Shown piece after piece: positions 23,583 through 33,300 of a stretch of 64,000 nucleotides of DNA. Every line of letters starts with the position of its first letter. The first letter of the stretch is position 1. A model generated the notes under the pieces. The model had not been told where the DNA came from and ran no database searches. It saw only the letters and a program-made list of their open reading frames with translations. The stretch lies in assembly GCA_016800925.1 (NCBI GenBank), contig JABCPU010000166.1, forward strand, positions 62,001-126,000. The letters are read 5' to 3'. A program made the position numbers and the translations under genes. Origin of the DNA: Suillus spraguei (Eukaryota > Basidiomycota > Agaricomycetes > Boletales > Suillaceae).

Positions 23583-26500
23583 TCCCAACAGAGGATGATG
23601 ACCAATTCAACACTATGCAAGATGTCTGGCATGCACCAGAAGTATGCGAAATTTCCTCGTATGAACTAGGAGATGGAGAATTCCTTGTGGAATACGACAC
23701 TGATGGAGTTAGCATGAGGATTATAGAGGAAGTATCCATGGACACACCTTTGACGTGTGATGGAACTTCTCAATTCGAGCAACCTTCCAGCTACTCCACT
23801 ATTCCTCTTCCTCCTCCGAAATATAGTAACAAGGCTCAGGAATTCGCTACAGATGAAAAGGAAAAGAAAAAGAAGTCCTTCGAAGAATTGGTCCCGGATT
23901 ATTTGCACGACTTCACAGACGTCTTTGCTAAAGACGGATTAAACAAACTACCCCCCGAACGCCCTGGTATAGATCATCAGATCAATACTAAACCCGGTTT
24001 CATTCCTCACACGTCTAAGGTCTACCCGCTATCGGAAAAAGAACGCGCTGCTGTCAAAACGTTTATCGATGAAAACATTGCGAAAGGTTTCATATCAGAA
24101 TCGAAATCACCTCAAGCCAGTGGTTTCTTCTTTGTGGGAAAGAAGAGTGGAGAATTACGTCCCTGTCAAGATTATCGCTACATCAATGATTGGACAGTCA
24201 AGAACGCCTATCCACTCCCACTCCCCATCTCCCTTGTCGCACGTCTTCACAATGCGCAGTTCTTTACGAAAATGGATATTCGGTCTGGCTATAACAATAT
24301 TCGCATCCATCCTGATGATAGGTGGAAAGCTGCTTTTACTACGGAATTTGGCCTCTTTGAACCGAACGTCATGTTCTTTGGCCTTTGCAATTCCCCCGCA
24401 ACCTTCCAAGCATACATGAATCGCACCTTTCAACAAGAAATCAATGAAGGATGGATGGTTATCTATATGGACAACATCCTGATTTTCTCTACGACAATGG
24501 CAGAACACCGTGAATGGACTAGACGAGTTTTGATGAAAATACGGAAGGAGCACCTATTCCTGAAACCGGAGAAATGCACCTTCGATGCGGAAGAAGTGGA
24601 ATACCTCGGAATGATAATTTGCCCCGGACAAGTTGCTATGGATACTGCCAAGACCAAGGGAATCTCCGAATGGCCGACTCCGAAATCTGTAAAAGATGTT
24701 CAGTCGTTCCTTGGTTTTTGCAACTTCTACCGCACGTTCATTTCCCACTATTCTGACATTGCCCGACCCCTTATTGATTTGACAAAAAAAGATAAGGCCT
24801 TTGAATGGTCAACTGAATGTATGGACACCTTTGAGGAACTGAAACGACGCTTCACATCCCAACCGGTACTCCGTAACCCTGATCCTTCCCGACAATTTGC
24901 CATTGCTACCGACGCTTCGCTCGTAGCAACTGGCGGAGTTCTCCTACAGACTGATGAGAATGGTGTCTACCATCCATGTGCATATCTCTCACAGTCTTTG
25001 AACCCCGCAGAACACAATTACCAGATCTTTGATCGGGAACTCCTTGCCGTGATTCGGGCATTGAATGAATGGCGTCATTATCTCGAAGGAAACCCACACC
25101 CCGTCCTAGTATTCACCGACCATAAGAACCTTCTGTACTTTAGAAGTGCACAGAAGCTCACCCGTCGCCAGGCACGTTGGCAATTGATTTTGTCTATTTA
25201 CGACATCGAACTGCATCACGTTGCAGGTACTAAATTGGCAGTACCTGATGCACTATCCCGCCGGCCTGATTATGACTCTGGCAAAGACGATAACGAGGAT
25301 CAGACCCTCCTCCCTGACGCTCTATTCGTACGTCTTATTGACACCGACTTGAAGGATGTGCTGTCATCCTCTGACCCCCTCGACGACCCTGTTTTCAAGA
25401 CGGCATCTGATGCCCTTGATGGCGTGTGCCTTCCCCCTATGAAGTCGGCACTTTCTGACTGGAAGATTGAGGAGAATGTCCTCTATTTTAAGAACCGTGC
25501 CTATATTCCTCCAGCACATTGTCCCGATATCCTGAAACGGTATCATGATCATCCTACCACGGGGCACCCCGGTCGATTCAAAACTGAAGAACTCGTAAAA
25601 CGTGAGGCCTGGTGGCCTGCAATGGGCTCTTATATTCGAAAATACGTTGAGGGGTGCGCCCTTTGTCAGCAAATGAAAGCGGATACTCACCCTGTTCGGC
25701 CCCCGCTCGCGCCTATTCCCTCGACGGCTGTTCGACCGTTCTCTCAGGTCTCTGTCGATCTTATCACTGACCTCCCTGTCTCTGGAGGCTTTGACAGTAT
25801 CATGGTCGTGGTAGACCATGGCCTTATGAAGGGGGTAATTATTATCCCTTGTTTGAAAACCATCACTTCCGAAGGCGTTGCTAAACTATTTTTAAAACAC
25901 GTCTACCGTCGATTTGGACTCCATGACAAAGTTATATTGGATCGAGGCCCGCAATTCCTATCTCGCTTCTCTAAGGAACTTGCCCGACTTCTCGACTACG
26001 TCATTGCTCCATCTACGGCTTATCACCCGCAGACTGATGGTCAAACGGAAAGGCTCAATCAAGAACTTGAAACATACCTTCGCATTTATTGCCGTAACAA
26101 CCCTGAAGATTGGATAGAACACCTACCAATCGCCGAATTCGTCCACAACCACCGAAAACATGATGCAAGGAATGCATCACCCTTCTATTTGATGATGGGA
26201 TATGAACCACGCGCTATTCCCCACTTAATTCCTGACTCATCTGTCCCCGCAGCAGAAGATCGAGTACGATCTCTGCAGAAGATAAGAGAAGAAGCAATAG
26301 CTTGCCATAACATTGCAATGCAAACGATGGCTGAACGATCCCGAGGAGATAAGTACATTCCATGGAAGATTGGAGATAAGGTTTGGCTATCTGCCGCTAA
26401 TCTTAGACTCAAACTCCCATCAAGGAAATTGGCACCAAAGCGATACGGACCTTTCCCGATCATCGATGTCTTATCACCCATCACATTCACACTCAAACTC

Positions 26501-26788
26501 CCTCCGCAATGGAAGATCCATCCCACATTCCACGCTTCTGTCTTATCATCCTATAGCGAAACGGACGTACACGGTCCGAACTTCCCTGAACCACCACCTG
26601 ACATCATCGAAGAAGAAGAAGAATACGAAATAGAAGCAATTCTTTCTCACAAAGGAACCGGCAATCGCCGACACTATCTCGTTTCTTGGAAAGGATATTC
26701 ATCGGGAGATAACGAATGGCTCCCAGAAAAGAATTTGAAGAACTCCGCTCAAATCTTGAATGCTTATAAGAAGCGGCACGCCCTCTGA
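23579..26788 (+). CDS. pol: Pol: reverse transcriptase, RNase H, integrase, chromodomain
   Basis: 1069 codons open from a TTG at 23579, minus-one relative to the protease frame. Reverse transcriptase spans about residues 140-330, with LRPCQDYRYIND, FTKMDIRSGYNNIRI and YMDN (about 296-299), where most relatives have YxDD. RNase H follows with ATDAS and FTDHKNLLYF. The integrase has an HHCC zinc-binding region near 645-690 (GHPG, CALCQQ) and a D,D35E catalytic triad at about D727, D788 and E824, then a GPF (GPY/F) module near 960. A chromodomain (YLVSWKGYSSGDNEWLPE) ends the protein at about 1016-1062, placing the element among chromoviruses, whose chromodomain directs integration to marked chromatin. 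The start mechanism is inferred. Confidence 0.95.
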   Translation: MIPTEDDDQFNTMQDVWHAPEVCEISSYELGDGEFLVEYDTDGVSMRIIEEVSMDTPLTCDGTSQFEQPSSYSTIPLPPPKYSNKAQEFATDEKEKKKKSFEELVPDYLHDFTDVFAKDGLNKLPPERPGIDHQINTKPGFIPHTSKVYPLSEKERAAVKTFIDENIAKGFISESKSPQASGFFFVGKKSGELRPCQDYRYINDWTVKNAYPLPLPISLVARLHNAQFFTKMDIRSGYNNIRIHPDDRWKAAFTTEFGLFEPNVMFFGLCNSPATFQAYMNRTFQQEINEGWMVIYMDNILIFSTTMAEHREWTRRVLMKIRKEHLFLKPEKCTFDAEEVEYLGMIICPGQVAMDTAKTKGISEWPTPKSVKDVQSFLGFCNFYRTFISHYSDIARPLIDLTKKDKAFEWSTECMDTFEELKRRFTSQPVLRNPDPSRQFAIATDASLVATGGVLLQTDENGVYHPCAYLSQSLNPAEHNYQIFDRELLAVIRALNEWRHYLEGNPHPVLVFTDHKNLLYFRSAQKLTRRQARWQLILSIYDIELHHVAGTKLAVPDALSRRPDYDSGKDDNEDQTLLPDALFVRLIDTDLKDVLSSSDPLDDPVFKTASDALDGVCLPPMKSALSDWKIEENVLYFKNRAYIPPAHCPDILKRYHDHPTTGHPGRFKTEELVKREAWWPAMGSYIRKYVEGCALCQQMKADTHPVRPPLAPIPSTAVRPFSQVSVDLITDLPVSGGFDSIMVVVDHGLMKGVIIIPCLKTITSEGVAKLFLKHVYRRFGLHDKVILDRGPQFLSRFSKELARLLDYVIAPSTAYHPQTDGQTERLNQELETYLRIYCRNNPEDWIEHLPIAEFVHNHRKHDARNASPFYLMMGYEPRAIPHLIPDSSVPAAEDRVRSLQKIREEAIACHNIAMQTMAERSRGDKYIPWKIGDKVWLSAANLRLKLPSRKLAPKRYGPFPIIDVLSPITFTLKLPPQWKIHPTFHASVLSSYSETDVHGPNFPEPPPDIIEEEEEYEIEAILSHKGTGNRRHYLVSWKGYSSGDNEWLPEKNLKNSAQILNAYKKRHAL

Positions 26789-26844
26789 ACTATTCTTCAG
26801 CCAAATCAACTCGCATCAAGCATCTGATTAACTACCATCTCGAA

Positions 26845-28314
26845 ATGCCTTTCCCCACTGCTTACATCACACCCGTCGTCGCTGCCGCCAATAACTCTGA
26901 CTCTGAAAATGGACAATACGGAACTCTCACCGCAGAAATCGACAATACCTCTTACATTGAAGCTGCCATCCTCTGCGAGGGACATGCCCTCGAAATCGAA
27001 AGAATCCTCACTGAAAGAGGTGCCTTCCCCGCTCTACTCCTTGTTAACATCATCCGCACCACAGCTCTCATCGAAGCCTCCGCTAAAGAAACTACAGAAA
27101 TCACACTCCGTCACTGTTTCAATCATCTTCAAAAACGCATTCGTGCTTACGCTATGCTGTTGCTTCCCGATTCCTTTAAGAATGATGTTGAAGAAGCTAT
27201 TCACATCATTGCCGAGCGTCGAGCAGGCATTGCTCGACCTCCCTCTCCGCAAGGAGATACGCCACTTCCTATCCCAGCACCCACGTCTTCGCGCATTTAT
27301 TCTAATCTTGATGCCTTTGCTGGCCTATATACTGCTGTGCAAGAAATTGGACAACTCACCGGCACGGTTGTCGATACCATCCAGCGATCGGTCGCTGAAA
27401 CTAGAACGGCCAGAAACCTAGTAGAAGAAGCCATCATAGATTTACAACAAATGCAAGCTGATCTTGTATCCCCCCGAACTCCTTCTCCCATTGAACAACC
27501 AACCTCACCACCGCCAGCGACAGCAACACTCGATTGCCCTGATTGGTTGTACGAACCTTGCACAAAAGAGCAGTGTGAGGCTGCAAAATTACTAGGTATC
27601 CCTGCCACTGAGTTGGTAACACTCGGTCCCCGACTTCATGACCTTCATATACACCCTCCAATGTCTATCCCACCATCATTTGGTCCAATGGACCCTGTCT
27701 CGCCGGTCCTAGTAAAGGACTTTGGCATAACCTCTCCGTCTTCTCCCGACGAACTCCTTACGGCTGCTGAACGAGCAGTCACTCCCGATATCCCTACATC
27801 GGCATACACTCTTACCCCTGCCCAGCAAGCGCAGCTTAGGCGCGAGAACACACTTGCCTTGAAACGCATGAAAAGGAACAAAGGGAAGAAATGTGCCAGA
27901 TCCACCAGTCCTAAGCCCATCATTTCTCCATCACCTCTATGCAAAGTCCATTCCAACCCTGACGAGAACATGAAGTGCCGCGTCTGTGGGTTGCTAGGAC
28001 ATCGTCAAAAGAATTGTGCGGAATATCAGTGCAAGGTTTGCAGATATTGGTCGCCCACTCATCTATCCCTTTACTGTCCTAAACGAGTCGGGCCCCCTCC
28101 CTTCGAGTTAACCTGGAAGGATGAAGGATTCTATGACGCACTCTGCACTTGGGAGGAGCAGCTTGACGATGAACGTATTCAGAGAGAAAAGAGGAGGGAC
28201 TCTAAACGCCGCGCTGGTCTTGAAGAAGCCAAGTATATGATGAGCGGGTCGTTTGCTGATGAAGACTACGAGTTCAGCGATGACCCCATTTACTATGCGA
28301 ATCAAAGTGAGTAA
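26845..28314 (+). CDS. extra 489-aa zinc-knuckle ORF in the env position
   Basis: ATG 26845 lies 56 bp after the pol stop and the ORF ends 32 bp before the 3' LTR. The N-terminal 130 residues look helical (EGHALEIERILTERGAFPAL). The middle is Pro/Ser/Thr-rich. A basic patch (KRMKRNKGKK) precedes a C-terminal pair of Cys/His knuckles at about 378-411: CRVCGLLGHRQKNC (C-x2-C-x4-H-x4-C) and CKVCRYWSPTHLSLYC (C-x2-C-x6-H-x4-C). I see no signal peptide or transmembrane segment, so it is not an envelope protein. The knuckles suggest nucleic-acid binding, perhaps a second Gag-like or chaperone protein; that is inference. I know no named function for it. Confidence 0.85.
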   Translation: MPFPTAYITPVVAAANNSDSENGQYGTLTAEIDNTSYIEAAILCEGHALEIERILTERGAFPALLLVNIIRTTALIEASAKETTEITLRHCFNHLQKRIRAYAMLLLPDSFKNDVEEAIHIIAERRAGIARPPSPQGDTPLPIPAPTSSRIYSNLDAFAGLYTAVQEIGQLTGTVVDTIQRSVAETRTARNLVEEAIIDLQQMQADLVSPRTPSPIEQPTSPPPATATLDCPDWLYEPCTKEQCEAAKLLGIPATELVTLGPRLHDLHIHPPMSIPPSFGPMDPVSPVLVKDFGITSPSSPDELLTAAERAVTPDIPTSAYTLTPAQQAQLRRENTLALKRMKRNKGKKCARSTSPKPIISPSPLCKVHSNPDENMKCRVCGLLGHRQKNCAEYQCKVCRYWSPTHLSLYCPKRVGPPPFELTWKDEGFYDALCTWEEQLDDERIQREKRRDSKRRAGLEEAKYMMSGSFADEDYEFSDDPIYYANQSE

Positions 28315-28333
28315 AGTCGGTGACTTTACGTGT

Positions 28334-28346
28334 AAAAAGGGGGTAA
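28334..28346 (+). promoter_or_regulatory. polypurine tract
   Basis: AAAAAGGGGGTAA immediately precedes the 3' LTR terminus TGTTAC, the expected place for plus-strand DNA priming. Confidence 0.85.
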
Positions 28347-28821
28347 TGTTACAATCGTACGTGCCCCTATTCATTTTCTTACTTCATTTACCTTGTATAT
28401 TACGTAACATGATTCCGACTCATATGCTCAATGCATCTGTACTATAGTTGCCTTCCTTCTTTGGATACGCACTTACATTCTCACACCTCTCTTGGTCTGT
28501 GCGCACATATTGGCCTATTTAAGCACAGTGTACTTGTAGTAGATTCCCTACTTTAATCTTACTGGGTTTTACCTGGAATCCCCTTCGCTTAGGTCTCCAA
28601 CCTAAGTCGTCTTGAATCGTCTCTAAGTCTAAGCACTCCTTAGCCTTAGTCTCTATTCTCGCGGATACCTCTTAGACTTGTCTTTGAGGCTGAACCCTTG
28701 ATCGTACTTGGAACGCGTTCCTTGTACTTTCACCTTGTTCTCTTTTGAACATTGTAAGAACTCCCAGCAGACCGTCTGTGTCTTTTCACTGTCGCTGGTG
28801 ACGCCACCCCAGTTCGTAACA
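28347..28821 (+). repeat. 3' LTR of the chromovirus
   Basis: 475 bp, TGTTAC to GTAACA. It differs from the 5' LTR at three transitions: two adjacent ones near 28433 and one seven bases from the end. Confidence 0.96.
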
Positions 28822-29009
28822 ATTTGCCAGGATGTGCATCTGGCGCAATGTAAGTTGCACTGGCACACTGCTTCGGCCAGTCGGAGTCCAAACCTTCCTT
28901 ACCTACTGACCAGCACCACTATGGACTGGATGATCCTCACCTCCAGAAGGTGATCTACTCATTGATTGTTGCTGTTGTAACGATCTGTGGTCATTTTACT
29001 ACTGTCCTT

Positions 29010-30786
29010 ATGGCTACTGATACTACTGCTGTAAATTCTGGTGAAGCAAAGGCACAGTGGAATGTGGCCGAGACCAATGCCCTTCTCGCCCACCTGCTCC
29101 AGAATATCTCTGAAGCCAGGGATGGCAGAAACTTTAAGACATCTACATTTACTTCTGCAGCAGCTACTCTTTTGTCAGCCAACCTGCTGACTGCCGGCCC
29201 TCCAAAGACAAACAGATGCTGCAGAAACAAATGGAACTCAGTGAGTATATTACAATCCTCTTATTCCTACTCTAATAACCCCTATACTAGCTCAAAGGGA
29301 TCTACCAGGAAATTTAGAATTATCATAATGTATCAGGTGCTCATTGGGATAACGTGCATGGAGCTGGAATTAATGGAGAGGCTGCACGGGAGGTATTCAA
29401 CAACTATGTCAGTTCAAGTGTAAGTTCGGTTGTTCTAACAGACTCATCCTATTCTAACATGTTAGACAGACATCTCGCAGCTCATTGCAGCAATTTTCTA
29501 ATAGCGGGTGGATATTCTATGACATGTTGGCTCAAATTTTGCCAAGTGGTACTGGTGCTCAAGGGAACAATGCATTTACTCCAGCTGTTGCTGCAGCTCC
29601 AGTACTGCCTGAGGATGTTGAGCCTGAAGTTGAAGATGTTGTTGCTGCCGCCGCCACTGTCATTGTCTCAGCTGAATGTTCTAGTGCACACCCTGTTACT
29701 ACTAAATCTGCCATCAACTTCACTGCCCCTCGTCTTCCCATCACAGCTCCTTCCACCCTTGCATCTAGTATCAGCACTGGAAAATGCACACATGACGATG
29801 CCTTGGCCGATCTGGACACAATGTCCCATACGTCTACTCATCCGTCATTAACAGGCCCTATGGCATCTACTACATTGATATCAGAACCTCCCCCAGCCAA
29901 AAAATCATGATTGGCACATCACGGCGACATCTTAATGACCAGTGCAGTACGAGCATCAAAGCTCACACCTGCCACCGCAGTTGTTGGCATGCAAGGTGCC
30001 ATAAACCATATGTTACAGTCATACATGCCCCTATTCATTCTCCCTTTGTCTTCTTACTTGTATATCATGTTACATGACTCTGACTCATATGCTCAACGCA
30101 TCTGTACTATAGTTGCCTTCCTGATTTGGATACGCACTTACATTCTTACGTCTTTCTGGTCCGTGCGCACATATTGGTCTATTTAAGCACATTGTACTTG
30201 TAGTAGATTCTTTACTTTAATCTTACTGGGTTTTACCTGGAATCCCCTTCGCTTAGGTCTCCAACCTAAGTCGTCTTGAATCGTCTCTAAGACTAAGCAC
30301 TCCTTAGCCTTAGTCTCTATTCTCAAAGAGTTCTTAGACTTGTCTTTGAGGCAGAACCCTTGATAGTACTTGGAACGCGTTCCTTGTATTGTCACCTTGT
30401 CCTCTTCTGGACATTGTAGAACTTCCCAGCAGACCATCTGTGTCTTCTCACTGTCGCTGGTGACGCCACCCCAGTTCGTAACACCATATCAGTGACATTC
30501 TTGACAAGGCTGTCAACAATGCCGCTCCTGTATCTTCATCTGCACCTGTACCTACACCTGTACCTGCTCCTGCTCCCCCTCCCCCCCAGTATCTACAACC
30601 CTTGATCGTGCCATGTGTCTTATGGAGACTGAAGATGTTAATGTGCCCCCGGCGGATCAAGGCAAGCCGTTGCTGATCTTTGCAAGCAATGAGTGCACAA
30701 TGGAATTTTACGTGCAGAGCCCACATGCAGCACAACACTCATATATACAGGCCCTTCTTGATGATTATGCATTGAAGCAGGCGTAG
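29010..30786 (+). pseudogene. Harbinger Myb/SANT-like DNA-binding protein, broken
   Basis: From ATG 29010 the frame reads AQWNVAETNALLAHLLQNIS and GPPKTNRCCRNKWNS, the trihelix Myb/SANT-like domain that accompanies Harbinger transposases. A GTGAGT intron follows (about 29239-29290). The next exon runs LKGIYQ, then a premature in-frame TAG, then GAHWDNVHGAGINGEAAREV. After a second intron the Ala/Pro-rich C-terminal part reaches a TGA at 29908, where the same frame continues (LAHHGDILMTSAVRASK). Solo LTR 1 (30011-30483) interrupts it, and coding resumes as SDILDKAVNNAAPVSS, ending DDYALKQA at 30786. In intact elements this protein helps bring the transposase to DNA. Two nonsense changes and one LTR make this copy non-functional. 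Confidence 0.8.
30011..30483 (+). mobile_element. solo LTR 1, chromovirus family
   Basis: 473 bp, TGTTAC to GTAACA, with target duplication CCATA (30006-30010 and 30484-30488). Same family as the LTRs of the complete element but with clearly more substitutions, so older. The 11-nt self-primer string ACTTTAATCTT is conserved. Confidence 0.95.
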
Positions 30787-30948
30787 TGATAGTCTTCTCT
30801 TGTCGGTTCAAAGTTGTACAATGTATCTCATGCTGTTGTCTCACTATCTCTCATCATCATTGTACTGTTTGCTCATTGTGTTGTCTGTTGTCCTACCATC
30901 ATTCCAAGGTGTCAAAAATGTAGCATTTGATTGTAGTACACGTATAAT

Positions 30949-31944
30949 CTATGCATTGATACCATCCATGTCTTCGTCCTTGTCTGCGCTCTCACCATCG
31001 CCGAATTCAAGTAAGTCCTCATCGTCTACATTGTCATTGCCTGCTAGTGCTCGTTCAGACAAAACCTGCTGGTATTGAGCCCACATAGCTTCCGCAATAC
31101 AGTTGCAAGTGGTTCATCTCGTTTGGTGCCTCTTCCTTGTCTACCACTGCATCTGTTACAATTGTATGTGCCCCTATTCATTTTCCCTTTGTTCCTTTAC
31201 TTGTATGTTACGTAACATGACTGTGACTCATATGCTCAACGCATCTGTACTATAGTTGCCTTCCTTCTTTGGATACGCACTTACATTCTCACACCTCTCT
31301 TGGTCTGTGCGCACATATTGGCCTATTTAAGCACAGTGTACTTGTAGTAGATTCCCTACTTTAATCTTACTGGGTTTTACCTGGAATCTCCTTCGCTTAG
31401 GTCTCCAACCTAAGTCGTCTTGAATCGTCTCTAAGTCTAAGCACTCCTTAGCCTTAGTCTCTATTCTCGCGGATACCTCTTAGACTTGTCTTCGAGGCTG
31501 AACCCTTGATCGTACTCGGAACGCGTTCCTTGTACTTTCACCTTGTTCTCTTTTGAACATTGTAAGAACTTCCCAGCAGACCGTCTGTGTCTTTTCACTG
31601 TCGCTGGTGACGCCACCCCAGTTTGTAACAATGAATCTAGTCTACGAAAACAACACTCACCGAGAAATAGTCTCATTAGAATGCTGAAACCTCTCTCCAA
31701 TATGCCTGATTGACAGGCCGGTAACAGCAGTGTATAGGAAGATAGCCAGTTGTTCTTTGAGGGAGAGAGACTTGGAATTGGAATGCCCAAGCGCACGGAG
31801 TTCCAATATAAGTTTTGCAAAGACATGTGCATGCACTCCGAGCTCACACCAAATGCGTTCTGGATGCCCAGTAAGTAATTCAACCACCCATGCCTCACCA
31901 GAAAGTGCTGATGTATGATAGGGTTGTGGGTCCCTTGGGTACAT
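30949..31944 (-). pseudogene. PIF/Harbinger transposase with catalytic core deleted
   Basis: On the minus strand an N-terminal exon (31944-31661) reads VVELLTGHPERIWCELGVHA and LKEQLAIFLYTAVTGLSIRH, ending ETISR at a GTGAGT donor. This is the hallmark N-terminus of fungal Harbinger transposases. About 30 bp later solo LTR 2 begins (31630-31154). Beyond it only the C-terminus remains (31103-30949: IAEAMWAQYQQVLSERALAG and an acidic tail ending in TAG). The central DDE nuclease region, normally some 200 residues, is absent, so the protein cannot be active. Confidence 0.82.
31154..31630 (+). mobile_element. solo LTR 2, chromovirus family, without target duplication
   Basis: 477 bp, TGTTAC to GTAACA. 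Flanks are GCATC on the left and ATGAA on the right, so no 5-bp duplication is present, unlike the other LTRs in this window. It replaces the DDE core of the transposase. The simplest reading is recombination between LTRs of two separate insertions with loss of what lay between. Confidence 0.93.
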
Positions 31945-32217
31945 GGATGATACAAGGCTACCAGATGCATGAATGAGGATACTGAGGAGAAGTACTGAAT
32001 ATTGTATGATCTTATGGTGGAGCTGTGGTCAGTGTTGAAGACTAAGAACCGGAAAGACATCAGGGAGGGACTCCATAGTAGTGAGGAGCACGGGGACAAC
32101 ATGCTCTTAGATGGCTAATAAGATATTGCAGCTCTGACTGGCCGAAGCAGCGTGCCGGTGCAACTTACATTGCGCCAGATGCACATCCTGGCAAATACCG
32201 AGTTACCGAACTGACTC

Positions 32218-33300
32218 TTACTGTTACTCCTACACCCGCTTTCAGCGGTAGTAAGCGGGAGAACAACTTAGAACGGTTCCCTGGACCATATCCGTCAAAT
32301 AAATCGCTTTTGATCTTTACTAGAACTCCAGCTCCAGATGTCTTCGCAACCAAAAAAAGTGGCGATGGAAGTTTGCGCGCGCCCGAATCCGAATCACAAC
32401 CAGAGGGAACCAGACGAAGTTGGGAAGCCTGAACCGCTTATTCGCCAGGTCTTTCGTATCCTCAAGAGAGAACTGCATTTCATACTTGTAGGAGTACGCA
32501 CGTAGGAGTGCGGAACCCCGTCAGATACACGCGTCCCATACGTAACCGACGTCAAATGTCAGTCACCTTCCGACTTTGATGTTACGACCTTTCAAGCGAG
32601 ACTTGTAATAACTCAGCGCTGTTAATATCATGATCATGAGCTCCTGCACCGGTGGGTGCTCCGCAACTCCCGCACCACATCCAATGGGATCGTTCGCGTC
32701 AATCTAGGGATTCAGGAAGTATACTGATTGTATGACGCTCTGACTCCGCTCTGTAGACATGCAGGGTACGACAGAACCGAGTCATGACGACATCCTTCCT
32801 GCGGTGTGCCCTGCCTCTGACCAAATTTTGAGTGACATGCGTCCTCGTCGGAACAAGCCAAGCCAAGCCTTCTCAATCCAAGATGTGATCTTGGTGAGTT
32901 TCCAAGTTAGCAATTGAGTTCAGGGAAGTATGTATAGCGGAGGTCGATAACCGCTAGCGCTGTTTTTGCATGACGATGACTTCTCTAGGAATAGGTTTCG
33001 GCGTGCCGGGTTTAGACGAAACATATGGCCCTGTATAAGGATCATCATTCATTCGTTGATTATCAACGCAGTCGTTGAAACGTCTACGTGTGAATCCGAG
33101 CAAGCGGTAACCTACCTAGCTGTTTATAGTGTGTGTTTTTGGTTCTTATCGTTGTTGCTGCCTGCTGCATTTTTAATGTGGATTGGCATCTAAGGGATAT
33201 CCGATCTGAGAAAGTATACTAGATGTATGATGTCCGGAGACTAACCGACGCAGTACTGAACGGCATTTCCTACGGTAAGGCATAATACCAATAACCAACA
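32218..33300 (+). repeat. NACHT-locus segment, copy B right part
   Basis: Continues copy B after the Harbinger insertion and matches 15459-16540. The frame around LTVTPTPAFSGSKRENNLER is alignable to copy A. A short conserved plus frame at 32759-32893 (MQGTTEPSHDDILPAVCPAS, then a GTGAGT donor) is kept here, while copy A has lost a few bases in it. Confidence 0.8.

Larger units (their letters stand above)
21564..28821 (+). mobile_element. complete Ty3/gypsy chromovirus LTR retrotransposon
   Basis: 7258 bp with two 475-bp LTRs (21564-22038 and 28347-28821) that differ by three transitions. LTR ends are the inverted repeats TGTTAC and GTAACA, and the target duplication is ATTTG (21559-21563 and 28822-28826). 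Order is LTR, primer-binding site, gag, protease, RT-RNaseH-integrase-chromodomain, extra ORF, polypurine tract, LTR. All frames are open, so the copy is very young and potentially competent. The insertion split the left TIR of the Harbinger element, and the right TIR (reverse complement) shows the uninterrupted sequence. Confidence 0.96.
21538..32217. mobile_element. PIF/Harbinger DNA transposon, 10.7 kb composite with nested insertions
   Basis: Terminal inverted repeats of about 85 bp start GCGTCAGTTTGGTAACTCGG on the left and, read inward from the right end, GAGTCAGTTCGGTAACTCGG. They are flanked by TTA (21535-21537 and 32218-32220), the 3-bp duplication typical of PIF/Harbinger. Paralogous copy A shows the empty site with a single TTA at 15459-15461. 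Inside are the two proteins expected of this superfamily: a Myb/SANT-like factor (29010-30786, plus) and a DDE transposase (30949-31944, minus), convergent and both defective. A complete gypsy element is inserted 26 bp into the left TIR, and two solo LTRs interrupt the genes. Without these insertions the transposon would be roughly 2.5 kb. Confidence 0.9.

Noticed and set aside
31154..31630. Part of a second complete retrotransposon together with solo LTR 1
   Set aside because: The 670 bp between the two LTRs is Harbinger coding sequence, not gag-pol, and solo LTR 1 has its own target duplication.
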